The notes below the pieces were generated by a model that made no database searches, had not been told where the DNA came from, and saw nothing but the letters and a program-made list of their open reading frames with translations. This document shows positions 7,966 to 16,082 of a DNA stretch of 31,748 bases, piece by piece. Origin of the DNA: Chloroflexota bacterium (lineage in GTDB: Bacteria; Chloroflexota; Limnocylindria; Limnocylindrales; CSP1-4); assembly GCA_016200745.1 (NCBI GenBank), contig JACQEF010000105.1, forward strand, positions 1-31,748. The letters run 5' to 3'. Each line of letters opens with the position of its first letter. Position 1 is the first letter of the stretch. The position numbers and the translations under genes were made by a program.

Positions 7966-8736
7966 TCACGTCAGCCACGACAGGTCATCTGCCTCGGGGA
8001 CGGGCTGCCGCTCCAGTCGGGCCGTCACACGGACGATCAGCAGCGTTGCCTGCGCGACGGCAAACGCGTGCACCTCGTCCGTGTCGCCGGAGTGGGTCAC
8101 GCTGTTTGCGAGGGCGACCGCCGCCTTCATGAAGCGTCGCATCTCCTCGTTTGCCTTCCCACCGAAACGGTGCTCGAAATACAGGTCGAGCCGCTCCTTC
8201 GCGTCACTCGGCCCGGGCGGCTCCTTCCCTACGGGCACCATGTCCTCGCTGAACACTAAGCGAGCAAGGGCGATCAGGATCTCGCGAGCTCGCCGGCCGA
8301 CGTCCTGGTAGTCGTCCAGCGTCTTCGCGCTCTCGAGGCGCGCCTTCAGGCCACCGAGGCGGTGTTCGACGCCGTCGATGGTGTCCTCGCCCCAGTCGGC
8401 GACAGCAACGGCATCCAGGCGGGCACGGAGCTCATCGATCACGGGACTGACGAGCTGCTCAATGTGATTCCTGCGGCCGGCGTAGCCGCCGAAGGTTCCC
8501 CAGACGCCATACCACTCCCACAGGCCTGACCACGGGAATGGGTCGCTCACGCCGAGCGCGCCGAGTCCGCGCCGCAAGCGCGTGCGGCGCTGCTTGTAGG
8601 TCGGGTCGACGGTCTTCATCTGTGGCCCGCCGGTCGCAACCGCGGTCAAGAGTCCCTGCTGCAGCTCGAGCAGGGTGATCAGCTCATCGATCGTGTCGCC
8701 GGGCGGTCCGACGTCCAGGTAGTGCTCGTCGTCCAT
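7966..8736 (-). CDS. Unknown protein, possibly abortive-infection (Abi/HEPN)-like
   Basis: This 256-residue protein converges on the caspase-helicase gene with 147 bp between the stops. I cannot name the family with confidence. The N-terminal half has a W-E-W-Y-G-V-W...GGYAGRRNHIEQLVSPVIDEL block, which resembles a region seen in proteins that end in an abortive-infection C-terminal domain. The C-terminal half (about residues 150-245) is all-helical: DVGRRAREILIALARLVF, GGKANEEMRRF, ALANSVTHSGD. This is the pattern of Abi-C/HEPN-like helical bundles, but no R-x4-6-H RNase motif is evident. The ATG has no Shine-Dalgarno; a perfect inverted repeat sits directly before it. It shares a 44-bp upstream element with the helicase gene, which suggests joint control. 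Confidence 0.7.
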   Translation of the reverse strand: MDDEHYLDVGPPGDTIDELITLLELQQGLLTAVATGGPQMKTVDPTYKQRRTRLRRGLGALGVSDPFPWSGLWEWYGVWGTFGGYAGRRNHIEQLVSPVIDELRARLDAVAVADWGEDTIDGVEHRLGGLKARLESAKTLDDYQDVGRRAREILIALARLVFSEDMVPVGKEPPGPSDAKERLDLYFEHRFGGKANEEMRRFMKAAVALANSVTHSGDTDEVHAFAVAQATLLIVRVTARLERQPVPEADDLSWLT

Positions 8737-8762
8737 CGAACCGGCATCGTATCGCCGGTTCG
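8737..8762 (-). promoter_or_regulatory. Perfect 9-bp inverted repeat abutting the start codon
   Basis: CGAACCGGC (8737-8745) and GCCGGTTCG (8754-8762) are exact reverse complements around an 8-bp spacer. The repeat touches the ATG of the minus-strand gene. On the minus strand the spacer reads GATACGAT and contains TACGAT, a 4/6 match to a -10 box, placed to give a leaderless transcript. This would make the repeat an operator over the promoter; it could equally be a 5' leader hairpin. No good -35 was found. Confidence 0.5.
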
Positions 8763-8824
8763 CTTCAGCCCACCCTCGCGGTCAGCGGGTGGTCCCAGCC
8801 GGCAGCTCGGTGCTTGCCCTCCCC

Positions 8825-8868
8825 CCTCAGCCGGACGAACTCTCCTGGATTCCGCGCAGGGGGCATCG
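8825..8868 (-). repeat. 44-bp element, copy B (upstream of the Abi-like gene)
   Basis: This is the partner of the element at 4557-4600, in inverted orientation, with 37/44 identity and no gaps. It ends 88 bp before the ATG of the 7966-8736 gene and points toward it, almost the same spacing as copy A has to its own gene. No third copy was noticed in the window. Confidence 0.7.
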
Positions 8869-9019
8869 AAGGCCGCGATGACTGGCTCGCCGCGGTCAGG
8901 CGTCCCGCGCGCACTTCCCGAGAGATGGGCCAAGGCGACCCCGGGGCAGGGGGGAGCTTCTGCATTCGATCTATGAACGGATCGTCGTTCGGGGCCCGGA
9001 GTTCGTCGGCTCTCGACTC

Positions 9020-9628
9020 ATGCCGGAGGCTTACTCGCTGGGCCTCGCGCTCGCGTTACCCGAGCGCGTTCAGCCTGCGCAGGGGTGGGTACTGGCGCGA
9101 TCGACTGGGGATGGGTCGGCGATAACCACCTCAATCATACGGATCGACCGTAGGCACGAGTGGAGGTATTCCTTCGGGCTGACTGGCCGCGTAGCTGTCG
9201 TCGAAAGGCATCCGAGCGGTTCGACTCAGGCGCTGCGAACGAAGACGGGTGAGCTTCTTTGCTATAGCTGCGGCTCGCCAACCGGTAGCCATGGAATGGC
9301 CCGGTGGTGTCCAGCGTGTCGGACCGAACGGCGTCGAGCCCGGGCAGGCGCGACCTGGGACGCTGCGCCCTCAGCCCATGTGGTCCCCGGCGACTCGCCT
9401 CGTCAGAATCCAAACCCGCCGCGAACGAGTTTGCTCGACAGCCGCGTAGCGACGTCCCCCCTGATGGCCTCGGCCGTTCAGGCCGTGATCGACATTCGTC
9501 CGAGGTACGCGAGAAACGTGCGAACGAGCGTGAGCTTGTTCCTCCAGTGGTGCGCTGAGGCGCGGGTCGCAGTCGGGCAGGTTGACGGCCGATTGGTCAA
9601 GTTCGGGTTCAGGCCCTTGGCTACGTGA
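9020..9628 (+). pseudogene. Zinc-ribbon ORF with possible tyrosine-recombinase core-binding segment
   Basis: The frame is 202 codons long. It has a CYSC...CPAC zinc ribbon at about residues 81-100. Near the end, SPLMASAVQAVIDIRPRYA and VRTSVSLFLQWCAEAR resemble the SAM-like N-terminal domain of tyrosine recombinases. It ends at TGA 9626-9628, but the same frame continues with LYYVRLFLRAIAAADAANSPEATVGRP, which again fits the second half of that domain. A different frame near 9820 reads GLRRAHCPADNRDLPDPERGR, faintly like the first catalytic box (TGLRxxEL). The catalytic tyrosine region was not found. I read it as a possible decayed integrase; a real small zinc-ribbon protein, or no gene at all, remains possible. 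No Shine-Dalgarno is visible. Confidence 0.3.
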
Positions 9629-9983
9629 GCACCAGGGGGTCGCGGAAATGCCCAGCTGTACTACGTTCGGTTGTTCCTGCGGGCCATCGCGGCGGCAGAC
9701 GCCGCGAATAGCCCAGAAGCTACGGTGGGTCGCCCCAGAGACCGAGACGTAAATGCCGACTAGAGCTTCTCCGTTGGCTCCGCTTGAGCTGTTCGGTGGC
9801 GGCCGCGTCGGTCCGGCCTGACGGGTTGCGGCGGGCGCACTGTCCTGCCGACAACCGCGATCTTCCGGACCCGGAGCGCGGCCGACCAGACCGTAGCGAC
9901 CACGGCTTTGCCGCCGCTTATCGCGTCGCCTCGTGCCACGGCGCGGACGCACGATGCGTGGCATCAGAACGTAGTCTTCGGAC
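9629..9983. other. No intact gene; possible continuation of a decayed recombinase
   Basis: The only protein-like material is the in-frame continuation after the TGA at 9626 (open to a TAG at about 9763) and the GLRRA-type segment in another frame at about 9820-9900. No promoter or Shine-Dalgarno stands out before the ATG of the next gene at 9984. Confidence 0.4.
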
Positions 9984-12900
9984 ATGAACGTCGGCAGGGG
10001 GACCGTTCGGGCCTACCTCAAGGGTCTCCAGGACATCTCGCTCGTCTCGGGTGCAACTGAGCACACCTACCGCGAGCCGCTGGTCAAGTTCCTCGTCGCC
10101 GCTAGCAAGGACCTCGGGCTCGGCACCGTGGATGTCCACGGAGAACTGCGGCTCGCGTCGGTCGGGCAGCCGGACCTCCAGGTCGTGAACACGTCAGGCT
10201 CGCCCATCGGCTACGGCGAGACCAAGGTGCCCGGCTCAGCGACCGAGTTCGCCAAGACCCTCGAGAGCGAACAGGTCACCAGGTACCGCGCGAGCATCCA
10301 GAACCTCCTGGTCACTGACTTCATCCATTTCGCCCTGTTCCGTGCGGACGTTGGTCGCCTCGACGTGACCCTGATCGAGACGCCCGGCAAGATGGCCGCC
10401 GGCTCGCACGCCGTCTCCGAGCCGGTGCTGCTCCAGTGCAGCCAGATGTTGTCGGCGTTCTTCTCGGCGTCCGCGCCGAGCGCGACGTCCGCCGAGCAGC
10501 TGGCCGACGGCTTGGCGCGTCGGGCCACGCTGCTGCGCGATGCGATCCGGACGCTGATCGGTTCGACCCTGCCCGACGGCGAGGCACTGCGCCGGCTCTG
10601 GGACTTCTACAAGCGAAGCCTGATGTCCGACATGACCGCGGACGACTTCGCGGACACGTACGCGCAGACCCTCATGTACGCGCTGTTCCTGACCCGGCTC
10701 GAGAAAGGCCCCCTCACCGACCTCGACGCCGCGTGGAATGCGATCCCGACCGACGTCCCGATCATGAAATCGGCGATCGAACCGCTCCGGGCGGCCGGCA
10801 AGATCCCCGATCCGCTGGCCGTCTGGCTCGAGGACTCGCTGCACTTGCTGGCGGCAACGCCGAACACGGTCGTCCAGACGATCGGCCACCCGAGCGCCGG
10901 CAAGGCCGACCCGATCCTGTACTTCTACGAGCACTTCCTCGCCGCCTACGACAAGGTCGAGCGGATCAAGAAGGGCGTGTACTACACGCCGCGGCCGCTC
11001 GTGGACTACCTGGTACGGGCCGTGGACGACACGCTCCGTGCCTCCTTTGGCAAGCCGCTCGGCCTCGCCGACAAGGACGTGCGGCTGCTAGATCCGGCGC
11101 TCGGAACGGGGACGTTCCTCCTTGCTGGCGCGCAAATGGCCGCCGACGAAACGGAGGCCGCCCTCGGCTCCGGAGCGGTCAAGGGCGTGCTCGAGGACCA
11201 CGTGCTCCGACACTTCTACGGGTTCGAGTTACTGCCCGCCCCGTACACGATCTCGCACCTGAAACTCGCGCTCTTCGCCCGCGACCGCAACGTGAAGTTC
11301 CTCGACAAACGCGCCCAGGTGTTTCTGACGAACACGCTCGGGGACCCGGTCCAGCGCGCCGACGACGGCGGCCTGCTTGCGTTCTTCGTTCCCGGGCTCA
11401 TCGAGGAGGCGGCCGCTGCGGAACGGGTCAAGGCCGACCAGCCAATCCTCGTGGTGATCGGGAATCCGCCCTGGTCCGCCACGAGCCACAACAAGCAGCC
11501 CGAGATCGAGCGCCTCTTTGACGCCTGGAAGAACGTGGACGGCCGACCGGGCAGCGCCAAGATCAAGGACGCACGGATCGCGCTCAACGACGACTACCTC
11601 AAGTTCCTGCGCTGGGCCGTCTGGAAAGTCGTCGAGCAGCCCGGCGGCGCGCGCCACGGGATCGTCGCCTTCGTGACGAATCACGGCTTCATCAATAACC
11701 GGGTCCACCGCGGCGTGCGCAAGGCGCTGCTCGACGCCTTCGACGAGATCTACGTCTTCGACCTTCGCGGGAACCAACGCCTCTGGGTCAAAGGCGTGGT
11801 CGACGAGAAGGTGTTCCCCGACGTCCAGCAAGGCGTTGCCTTGACGGTGCTGGTGCGTCGAGATGTCGAGAGCAAGGCACCGGCGAAGGTCCGCTACCGC
11901 TCGATGCGCGGTACGCGCGACGAGAAGTACGGCGTCGCGGACACCGCACGTCTGGCCGACGGTGTATGGGTCGAGGTGCCGACCGCCAGTCCGTATTGGT
12001 CGTACGCCCCGGCCGACGTCCCCGCCGAGGGTGAGGTCGAAGGCGTCGGGTACGAAACCTGGCCGTCGGTCGTGGACGTCTTTCCGATCTCGACTTCGGG
12101 GATCCAGTCGTCGCACGACGACCTCGTGTCTGACGTGACTGTTGCGGCGGTCGCGGACAAGATCCGTCAGGTTGCTGACCCATCGATCCCCGATGACGTC
12201 TTGAAGGAGCGTCACCTCATCACCGAGAACGATCGATGGAAGTGGGCGAAGCAGCGCAAGGGGTTCACGGGCTTCGACGAGTCCAAGGTCATGCCCTGGC
12301 TCTACCGCCTCTTCGATCGGCGCTACGTGTATTGGGACCCGTTGTTCGTCCAATGGCCGCGGACCAAGGTGATGCGGCATTTGCTCAAGCGACCGATGGG
12401 ACTCGGCGGGGAGCATCGGCTCGCTCTCGTCGTCCAGCGCTCGCGCCCGATCGCGACGATCGCGACGGTCGCGCGCGGGCCGGCGACGGCACACGTCACG
12501 GGCAACTGGTGTCACGTGTATCCGTTCCGCCTCTCCGACGTGACGGCCGAGGATGGCCTGCTGCCCGCTTCGGACGCGTGGCGGGAGAACCTCGACGCAA
12601 CGATCGTGGCCCGGCTCCACGTGGCTTACCGACGCCGACCGACGGTCGATGAGGTCGCCTGGTACACGTTTGGCGTGTTGTCAGCCCCGTCGTACCGCAG
12701 TCGGTTCTCGGCATCGTTGGCCATCGATCATCCAAGGATCCCGTTCGCGGCCGATCCAATGGTGTTCACCGAGCTCGCGAAGACGGGCGAGGAACTGGGC
12801 ACTGCCCACCTGCTCGAGGCCACGGTCGCCCCCGACATCCGCTTCGTCGGCAGCGGTACGAACGCCGTCGATGATGTCCGCTACGACGACGCGACGAACA

Positions 12901-13163
12901 GCGTCTGGGTGAACGCCTCGCAGTCCTTCACCGGTGTGCCGCTCGAGGCTTGGACATGGGGCGAGGGGTTCCGGCCGCTCGAGCACTACCTCGATGAGCG
13001 GCGAGGTCGGCGGCTCGACACGGATCAGATCCAGGCATTCCAGTCCGCCATCCACGCGGTTCGTGAGTGCATTCGCCTCGGACCCGCGCTGGACGCCGCG
13101 CTCGACGCGGTTATCACGGACGCGCTGGACTTCACGACCTTCGCGGCCGCCACATTCCCGTGA
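9984..13163 (+). CDS. Type ISP-like fused nuclease and N6-adenine DNA methyltransferase
   Basis: This 1059-residue protein carries the elements of a combined restriction-modification polypeptide. The N terminus has a PD-(D/E)xK-like core: GQPDLQV (Asp64) followed by GYGETK (Glu79, Lys81). The middle has YYTPRPLVDYLVRAV, methyltransferase motif I DPALGTGTF (370-378) and the catalytic NPPW (494-497) typical of gamma-type N6-adenine methyltransferases. The last 350 residues, from about KVMPWLYRLFDRRYVYWDP, match the target-recognition region of type ISP/Eco57I-like enzymes. Unlike LlaBIII-type ISP enzymes, no helicase domain lies between nuclease and methyltransferase; a separate giant helicase is encoded downstream. 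It would methylate host DNA and may cut unmodified DNA. The next gene's GTG overlaps its stop by 4 bp. Confidence 0.85.
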   Translation: MNVGRGTVRAYLKGLQDISLVSGATEHTYREPLVKFLVAASKDLGLGTVDVHGELRLASVGQPDLQVVNTSGSPIGYGETKVPGSATEFAKTLESEQVTRYRASIQNLLVTDFIHFALFRADVGRLDVTLIETPGKMAAGSHAVSEPVLLQCSQMLSAFFSASAPSATSAEQLADGLARRATLLRDAIRTLIGSTLPDGEALRRLWDFYKRSLMSDMTADDFADTYAQTLMYALFLTRLEKGPLTDLDAAWNAIPTDVPIMKSAIEPLRAAGKIPDPLAVWLEDSLHLLAATPNTVVQTIGHPSAGKADPILYFYEHFLAAYDKVERIKKGVYYTPRPLVDYLVRAVDDTLRASFGKPLGLADKDVRLLDPALGTGTFLLAGAQMAADETEAALGSGAVKGVLEDHVLRHFYGFELLPAPYTISHLKLALFARDRNVKFLDKRAQVFLTNTLGDPVQRADDGGLLAFFVPGLIEEAAAAERVKADQPILVVIGNPPWSATSHNKQPEIERLFDAWKNVDGRPGSAKIKDARIALNDDYLKFLRWAVWKVVEQPGGARHGIVAFVTNHGFINNRVHRGVRKALLDAFDEIYVFDLRGNQRLWVKGVVDEKVFPDVQQGVALTVLVRRDVESKAPAKVRYRSMRGTRDEKYGVADTARLADGVWVEVPTASPYWSYAPADVPAEGEVEGVGYETWPSVVDVFPISTSGIQSSHDDLVSDVTVAAVADKIRQVADPSIPDDVLKERHLITENDRWKWAKQRKGFTGFDESKVMPWLYRLFDRRYVYWDPLFVQWPRTKVMRHLLKRPMGLGGEHRLALVVQRSRPIATIATVARGPATAHVTGNWCHVYPFRLSDVTAEDGLLPASDAWRENLDATIVARLHVAYRRRPTVDEVAWYTFGVLSAPSYRSRFSASLAIDHPRIPFAADPMVFTELAKTGEELGTAHLLEATVAPDIRFVGSGTNAVDDVRYDDATNSVWVNASQSFTGVPLEAWTWGEGFRPLEHYLDERRGRRLDTDQIQAFQSAIHAVRECIRLGPALDAALDAVITDALDFTTFAAATFP

Positions 13164-13861
13164 CGATCCGCCCGAAGCAGGGCGACATCGACCTGCTCAA
13201 TCAACTCATCGACATGCGGGACTCCGCGCACCTCGCGGGGCACACGTCCGAGCCTTTCCGGCTGTTCGAGTTCAATGGCAGTGAGTCGATACTCTTCGGC
13301 CCCGGACGAAGCGGGGGCGCTGATGTCTCAACGAATGGGATGAGCCGGCTCCAAGATCTCGGCGTCCTCCGCGTTGTCGGAGTGCTCGACAATGGCTACT
13401 CGTTCGATCTCGTCGATGACATCGAGGATCGGCGCGAGGAGATGCGAGTCGCCGCCGGTCAGCCCTCGCGGATGGGTGAACTCCAGGCCAGTGTGGCGCG
13501 AGCGGAGGCGGCAACCACGCTGGCGGAAGCAGGCCGCCGTCAGGTAGAGGCTGACTCAGCGAGGGCTCGCGAGCGGCGCTCTGACCTCCGGGCCCTTTTC
13601 GCTCACCGAGTCGGGCGATGGGTCCTCTGGTTCGCCCGCATCGTGCTGGGGACGCTCTACATCGGTGCCGTCGTGCTGGCCGGCTACTTCGTGTCGGCGA
13701 ACCTGCCGGTCGCGATCGTCGTGGCGGTCATCGGCGTCTCGGTTGTGCTGGCGGCCCTCGACTGGCTCCTGCACATCGACGGATTTGCCCTCGCCGCGAC
13801 CCTCGAGTCGCGTACCGTCAAGGGATTAGTGCTCTGGCTGGAGTCGTTCGACCCTGAGTGA
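13160..13861 (+). CDS. Membrane-anchored protein of unknown function
   Basis: The GTG at 13160 overlaps the methyltransferase stop (GTGA) and gives 233 residues. The frame is open further upstream but only inside the methyltransferase gene. The order is a soluble N-terminal domain (about 1-95, with features of a winged helix such as STNGMSRLQDLGVLRVVG), an alanine/arginine-rich coiled coil (about 100-145), and two membrane helices (about 155-205) read as WVLWFARIVLGTLYIGAVVL and an AIVVAVIGVSVVLAAL stretch. I recognise no family. Translational coupling to the methyltransferase makes it a likely functional partner; a membrane-located sensor or effector would fit, but this is speculation. Confidence 0.65.
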   Translation: MTIRPKQGDIDLLNQLIDMRDSAHLAGHTSEPFRLFEFNGSESILFGPGRSGGADVSTNGMSRLQDLGVLRVVGVLDNGYSFDLVDDIEDRREEMRVAAGQPSRMGELQASVARAEAATTLAEAGRRQVEADSARARERRSDLRALFAHRVGRWVLWFARIVLGTLYIGAVVLAGYFVSANLPVAIVVAVIGVSVVLAALDWLLHIDGFALAATLESRTVKGLVLWLESFDPE

Positions 13862-13873
13862 GGAGTGATGGGC

Positions 13874-14275
13874 CTACTCCTGACCGGCGATCGGCGCAGT
13901 TGCAAGGAGCCACCCGACGGTGGCGTCAACTCCGGCCGACCACTCGTCGAGCGTCGGCGGCTCCAGGACGTCGCGGAAGAAGCCCGAGGCCTGGCCGGCG
14001 GAGTCGAAGGTGCCGTCGTAGCCGGCGAGGAGGTCCGCGTCGCGGAGCCAGTCGCGGAGGAACTCCCAGGACGCGACGACGCCATGCTCGACGCGGAACG
14101 CGGGGTTGCTCAAGCATTCGAGGCCAACCGCCCAGATCAGCGCGAAGCGGAAGGGATCCGACCCGCGCTCCAGCGGGACCTTCAGCGCCGGGAAATGACG
14201 CTCGATCGCCGCCTCGATCGAGATCGCGAGGTGCTCGCCGAAGGCGGCGACGAACCGATCACGGAGATCACTCAC
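13874..14275 (-). CDS. Small conserved-looking protein of unknown function
   Basis: A GTG at 14275 gives 133 residues. The frame is open further upstream but then overlaps the divergent gene and reads as low-complexity sequence, so the internal GTG is preferred. The protein is mostly helical (VAAFGEHLAISIEAAIERHFP, FALIWAVGLECLSNP, ASWEFLRDWLRDADLLAGY). No family is recognised and no catalytic motif is visible. It lies on the opposite strand between genes of the methyltransferase-helicase locus, with a 12-bp convergent gap at its 3' end and a 62-bp divergent gap at its start. It may be an immunity or regulatory gene inserted in the locus. Confidence 0.55.
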   Translation of the reverse strand: MSDLRDRFVAAFGEHLAISIEAAIERHFPALKVPLERGSDPFRFALIWAVGLECLSNPAFRVEHGVVASWEFLRDWLRDADLLAGYDGTFDSAGQASGFFRDVLEPPTLDEWSAGVDATVGWLLATAPIAGQE

Positions 14276-14337
14276 GGATCCATCGTCCGGCGGATCGAAC
14301 GCTCGCGATAGGGGTGGGTGGGGCGTAGGCTGCCGTC

Positions 14338-15168
14338 GTGTCGCTGACTTCGACGGACCTCCGTTCGGCCAAGCCCGAGGATCTCCTCGCCCTGTTCGCA
14401 CGGATCGTTGACGAACTCCTGAGCCAAGGCGTAGTCCGGAGCACGAACAACCCGGTCGCCGATTACAGCGAGTACCTGACGGCGCGGGCCCTTGGGCTCA
14501 CGCTCGTCGCGAACTCCTCGATCGGCTTCGACGCGATCGGCGAAGACGATGTCCGATACCAGGTCAAGGCGCGACGGCTGACGGCCAGTAACGGCTCGCG
14601 CCAACTCGGCTTCATCCGTGGTCTGGAGACGGATGAGGACCCGTTCGATGTGCTCGTCGGGATCCTGTTCAATGCCGACTTCACCGTGCTCCGGGCCGCC
14701 ATGGTTCCGATTGAGGTCGTTCGCGCCCGGGTTGCGCGGATCGACTACGTGAACGCCTGGCGGCTCGTCCTCACGGACGCGGTCTGGTCGGTACCTGGCG
14801 TCGAGGACGTGACGGACCGGATCCGCGCCGCCGCAGCCGCTCCGGCCGCCGCTCCGGCGCTTGTGCAGGCAGCCCCGCCCCGGACCAAGGCTCAGGCGTC
14901 AGATCCGTTGTGGGCCACGGCGCTTCGGCGCTACGCGGCCCCGCGGACCCTCCGGACGCGCGCCCGGGGCAGCGAGTTCGAGGTCGCCGCACATGACGGC
15001 TGGCTCGCCATCACGCCCGGAACCGGTCGCGCGCGACGCGTCTTCGAGGCCGAGTTCGTCGCCGCCATCCCGCTCATCGGCGCGGCGTCCCGTCAGGACC
15101 TCCACTCGGTCACGTTCAACAGTTCGTACCTCGGGGCGATCGTCGCGGATCTCAAGGGAGGCGGCTGA
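14338..15168 (+). CDS. DUF6998-like protein with a possible nuclease core
   Basis: A GTG start gives 276 residues. The first 130 residues resemble the DUF6998 pattern: TNNPVADYSEYLTARALGLTL, then SSIGFDAIGEDDVRYQVKARRL, RQLGFIRGLE and FDVLVGILFNADFTVLRAAMVP. The order Glu45, Asp65 and Q-x-K (75-77) looks like a PD-(D/E)xK restriction-endonuclease fold with Gln in place of the catalytic acid. It may therefore bind rather than cut DNA. An alanine-rich linker (about 163-180) leads to a second domain of about 90 residues that I cannot assign. It stands alone between two minus-strand genes, but its strand and position fit the helicase/methyltransferase locus. Confidence 0.6.
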   Translation: MSLTSTDLRSAKPEDLLALFARIVDELLSQGVVRSTNNPVADYSEYLTARALGLTLVANSSIGFDAIGEDDVRYQVKARRLTASNGSRQLGFIRGLETDEDPFDVLVGILFNADFTVLRAAMVPIEVVRARVARIDYVNAWRLVLTDAVWSVPGVEDVTDRIRAAAAAPAAAPALVQAAPPRTKAQASDPLWATALRRYAAPRTLRTRARGSEFEVAAHDGWLAITPGTGRARRVFEAEFVAAIPLIGAASRQDLHSVTFNSSYLGAIVADLKGGG

Positions 15169-15196
15169 CCCAGACCTTGGGCAGTCCGATCGGGGG

Positions 15197-15793
15197 TCAG
15201 TCCTCCGAGACCGGTACCCGGTCTCCCCAGATGTCGTCGAACCAGACGCGCGGGACACCGACTTTCGAGGCTACCGCACCCAGCCGGTCCTGGATCCGCC
15301 AGTACTGCTCCCCGGTCTCGATGCGCTTGATGCGCGTCGCGCCCGGGCGCTCGCCGAGCCGCCGCAGGCGGTCGAGGACGATCGTGTCAACCGGGCAGTA
15401 CAGCCAGGGGACGATCGTCTCGACGTCGCTGTCCGAGAAGTAGCGACTGAATAGCACGAGGTCGCGCACGAATAGGGCGAGGACCTTGGTGGAGTGACCC
15501 CACTTGTAGCCCGGGTGGATCCGGGGTTGGACCTCGGGCGGGTTCAGGGTGAGGACACAGGCGGCCACCGTGTCGAGGCTGCGCATGAACCAGCGACGGA
15601 ACGCGTCCTCGTCCTTCAGGCGAGGAAGGCTGTCCACCGGGAGGGTCGCCAGCAGCGGGACTAGGGCGTCCTTCGTCGTTGCCTGGAAGACCCGGGTGAC
15701 CGAACTCGGCAGCGAGCTTCGGGCGGTCATCCGAAGCGTCGCCCGATGGTGGTCGTGTGCGATGCGCCGGTAGTCGGCCTCGAGCCGGTCCAA
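15197..15793 (-). CDS. Unknown protein following a truncated TacA-like gene
   Basis: With a TTG start at 15793 it has 198 residues; an internal ATG (MTARSSLPSS) would shorten it by 22. Neither start has a Shine-Dalgarno. Conserved-looking blocks are GHSTKVLALFVRDLVLFSRYF, PWLYCPVDTIVLDRLRRLG and the C-terminal YWRIQDRLGAVASKVGVPR with VWFDDIWGD. The middle resembles the C-terminal helical pattern of unassigned proteins found in defence regions, but I cannot name a family. It is in the same frame as the upstream small gene, separated only by that gene's TAG and two or three codons. The two may be co-translated, or may once have been a single gene. If a toxin-antitoxin pair, it is not the GNAT toxin expected beside TacA. 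Confidence 0.6.
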   Translation of the reverse strand: MDRLEADYRRIAHDHHRATLRMTARSSLPSSVTRVFQATTKDALVPLLATLPVDSLPRLKDEDAFRRWFMRSLDTVAACVLTLNPPEVQPRIHPGYKWGHSTKVLALFVRDLVLFSRYFSDSDVETIVPWLYCPVDTIVLDRLRRLGERPGATRIKRIETGEQYWRIQDRLGAVASKVGVPRVWFDDIWGDRVPVSED

Positions 15794-15802
15794 GTCCAGT
15801 GC

Positions 15803-15985
15803 CTACTCGCGCGCGTCGAGGCTGCTGGGCGACAGGAGGAGTGCCGCCAGCCGCGGGCGATCCATTGGCTCGCGGTCGAGCATCGCGACGAACTCGTCCC
15901 ATCGATCCGATGGCAGCACGAAGACGCGGCGATCAGCGGGGTCGGCTGACGCCTCGTCAGCGGCGTTCGCTACCTGTTCGTCCAT
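15803..15985 (-). CDS. Truncated DUF1778/TacA-like antitoxin
   Basis: The ATG at 15985 gives only 60 residues. RRVFVLPSDRWDEFVAMLD followed by RPRLAALLLSPSSLD matches the C-terminal toxin-binding part of DUF1778 (TacA) antitoxins. These normally have about 90 residues with an N-terminal ribbon-helix-helix. Here no ribbon-helix-helix is seen, so DNA binding is probably lost. The frame is open further upstream (to 16084), but that segment overlaps the start region of the divergent helicase gene and does not look like the missing domain. It ends in TAG and is followed in the same frame by the 198-residue gene. It could be an anti-toxin fragment acting as a neutraliser only, or a remnant. Confidence 0.5.
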   Translation of the reverse strand: MDEQVANAADEASADPADRRVFVLPSDRWDEFVAMLDREPMDRPRLAALLLSPSSLDARE

Positions 15986-16082
15986 GGACGGAGCCTGCCG
16001 GAGAGAGGGGTGCTGGTCAAGCGTCGCGACCTCAGCGGACTTTCGGACGGCCGTTCGTGCAGAGCCGGGTGAGGGGCGATGC

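Noticed and set aside
4557..8868. The 44-bp pair as terminal inverted repeats of an insertion sequence
   Set aside because: No transposase lies between them and no target duplication was seen outside them. The equal spacing to the two start codons favours regulation, though a cassette origin is kept open in the findings.
9371..9985. A 204-codon minus-strand frame before the methyltransferase gene
   Set aside because: Low-complexity, arginine/glycine/serine-rich, with no domain, no Shine-Dalgarno and no conserved-looking blocks.
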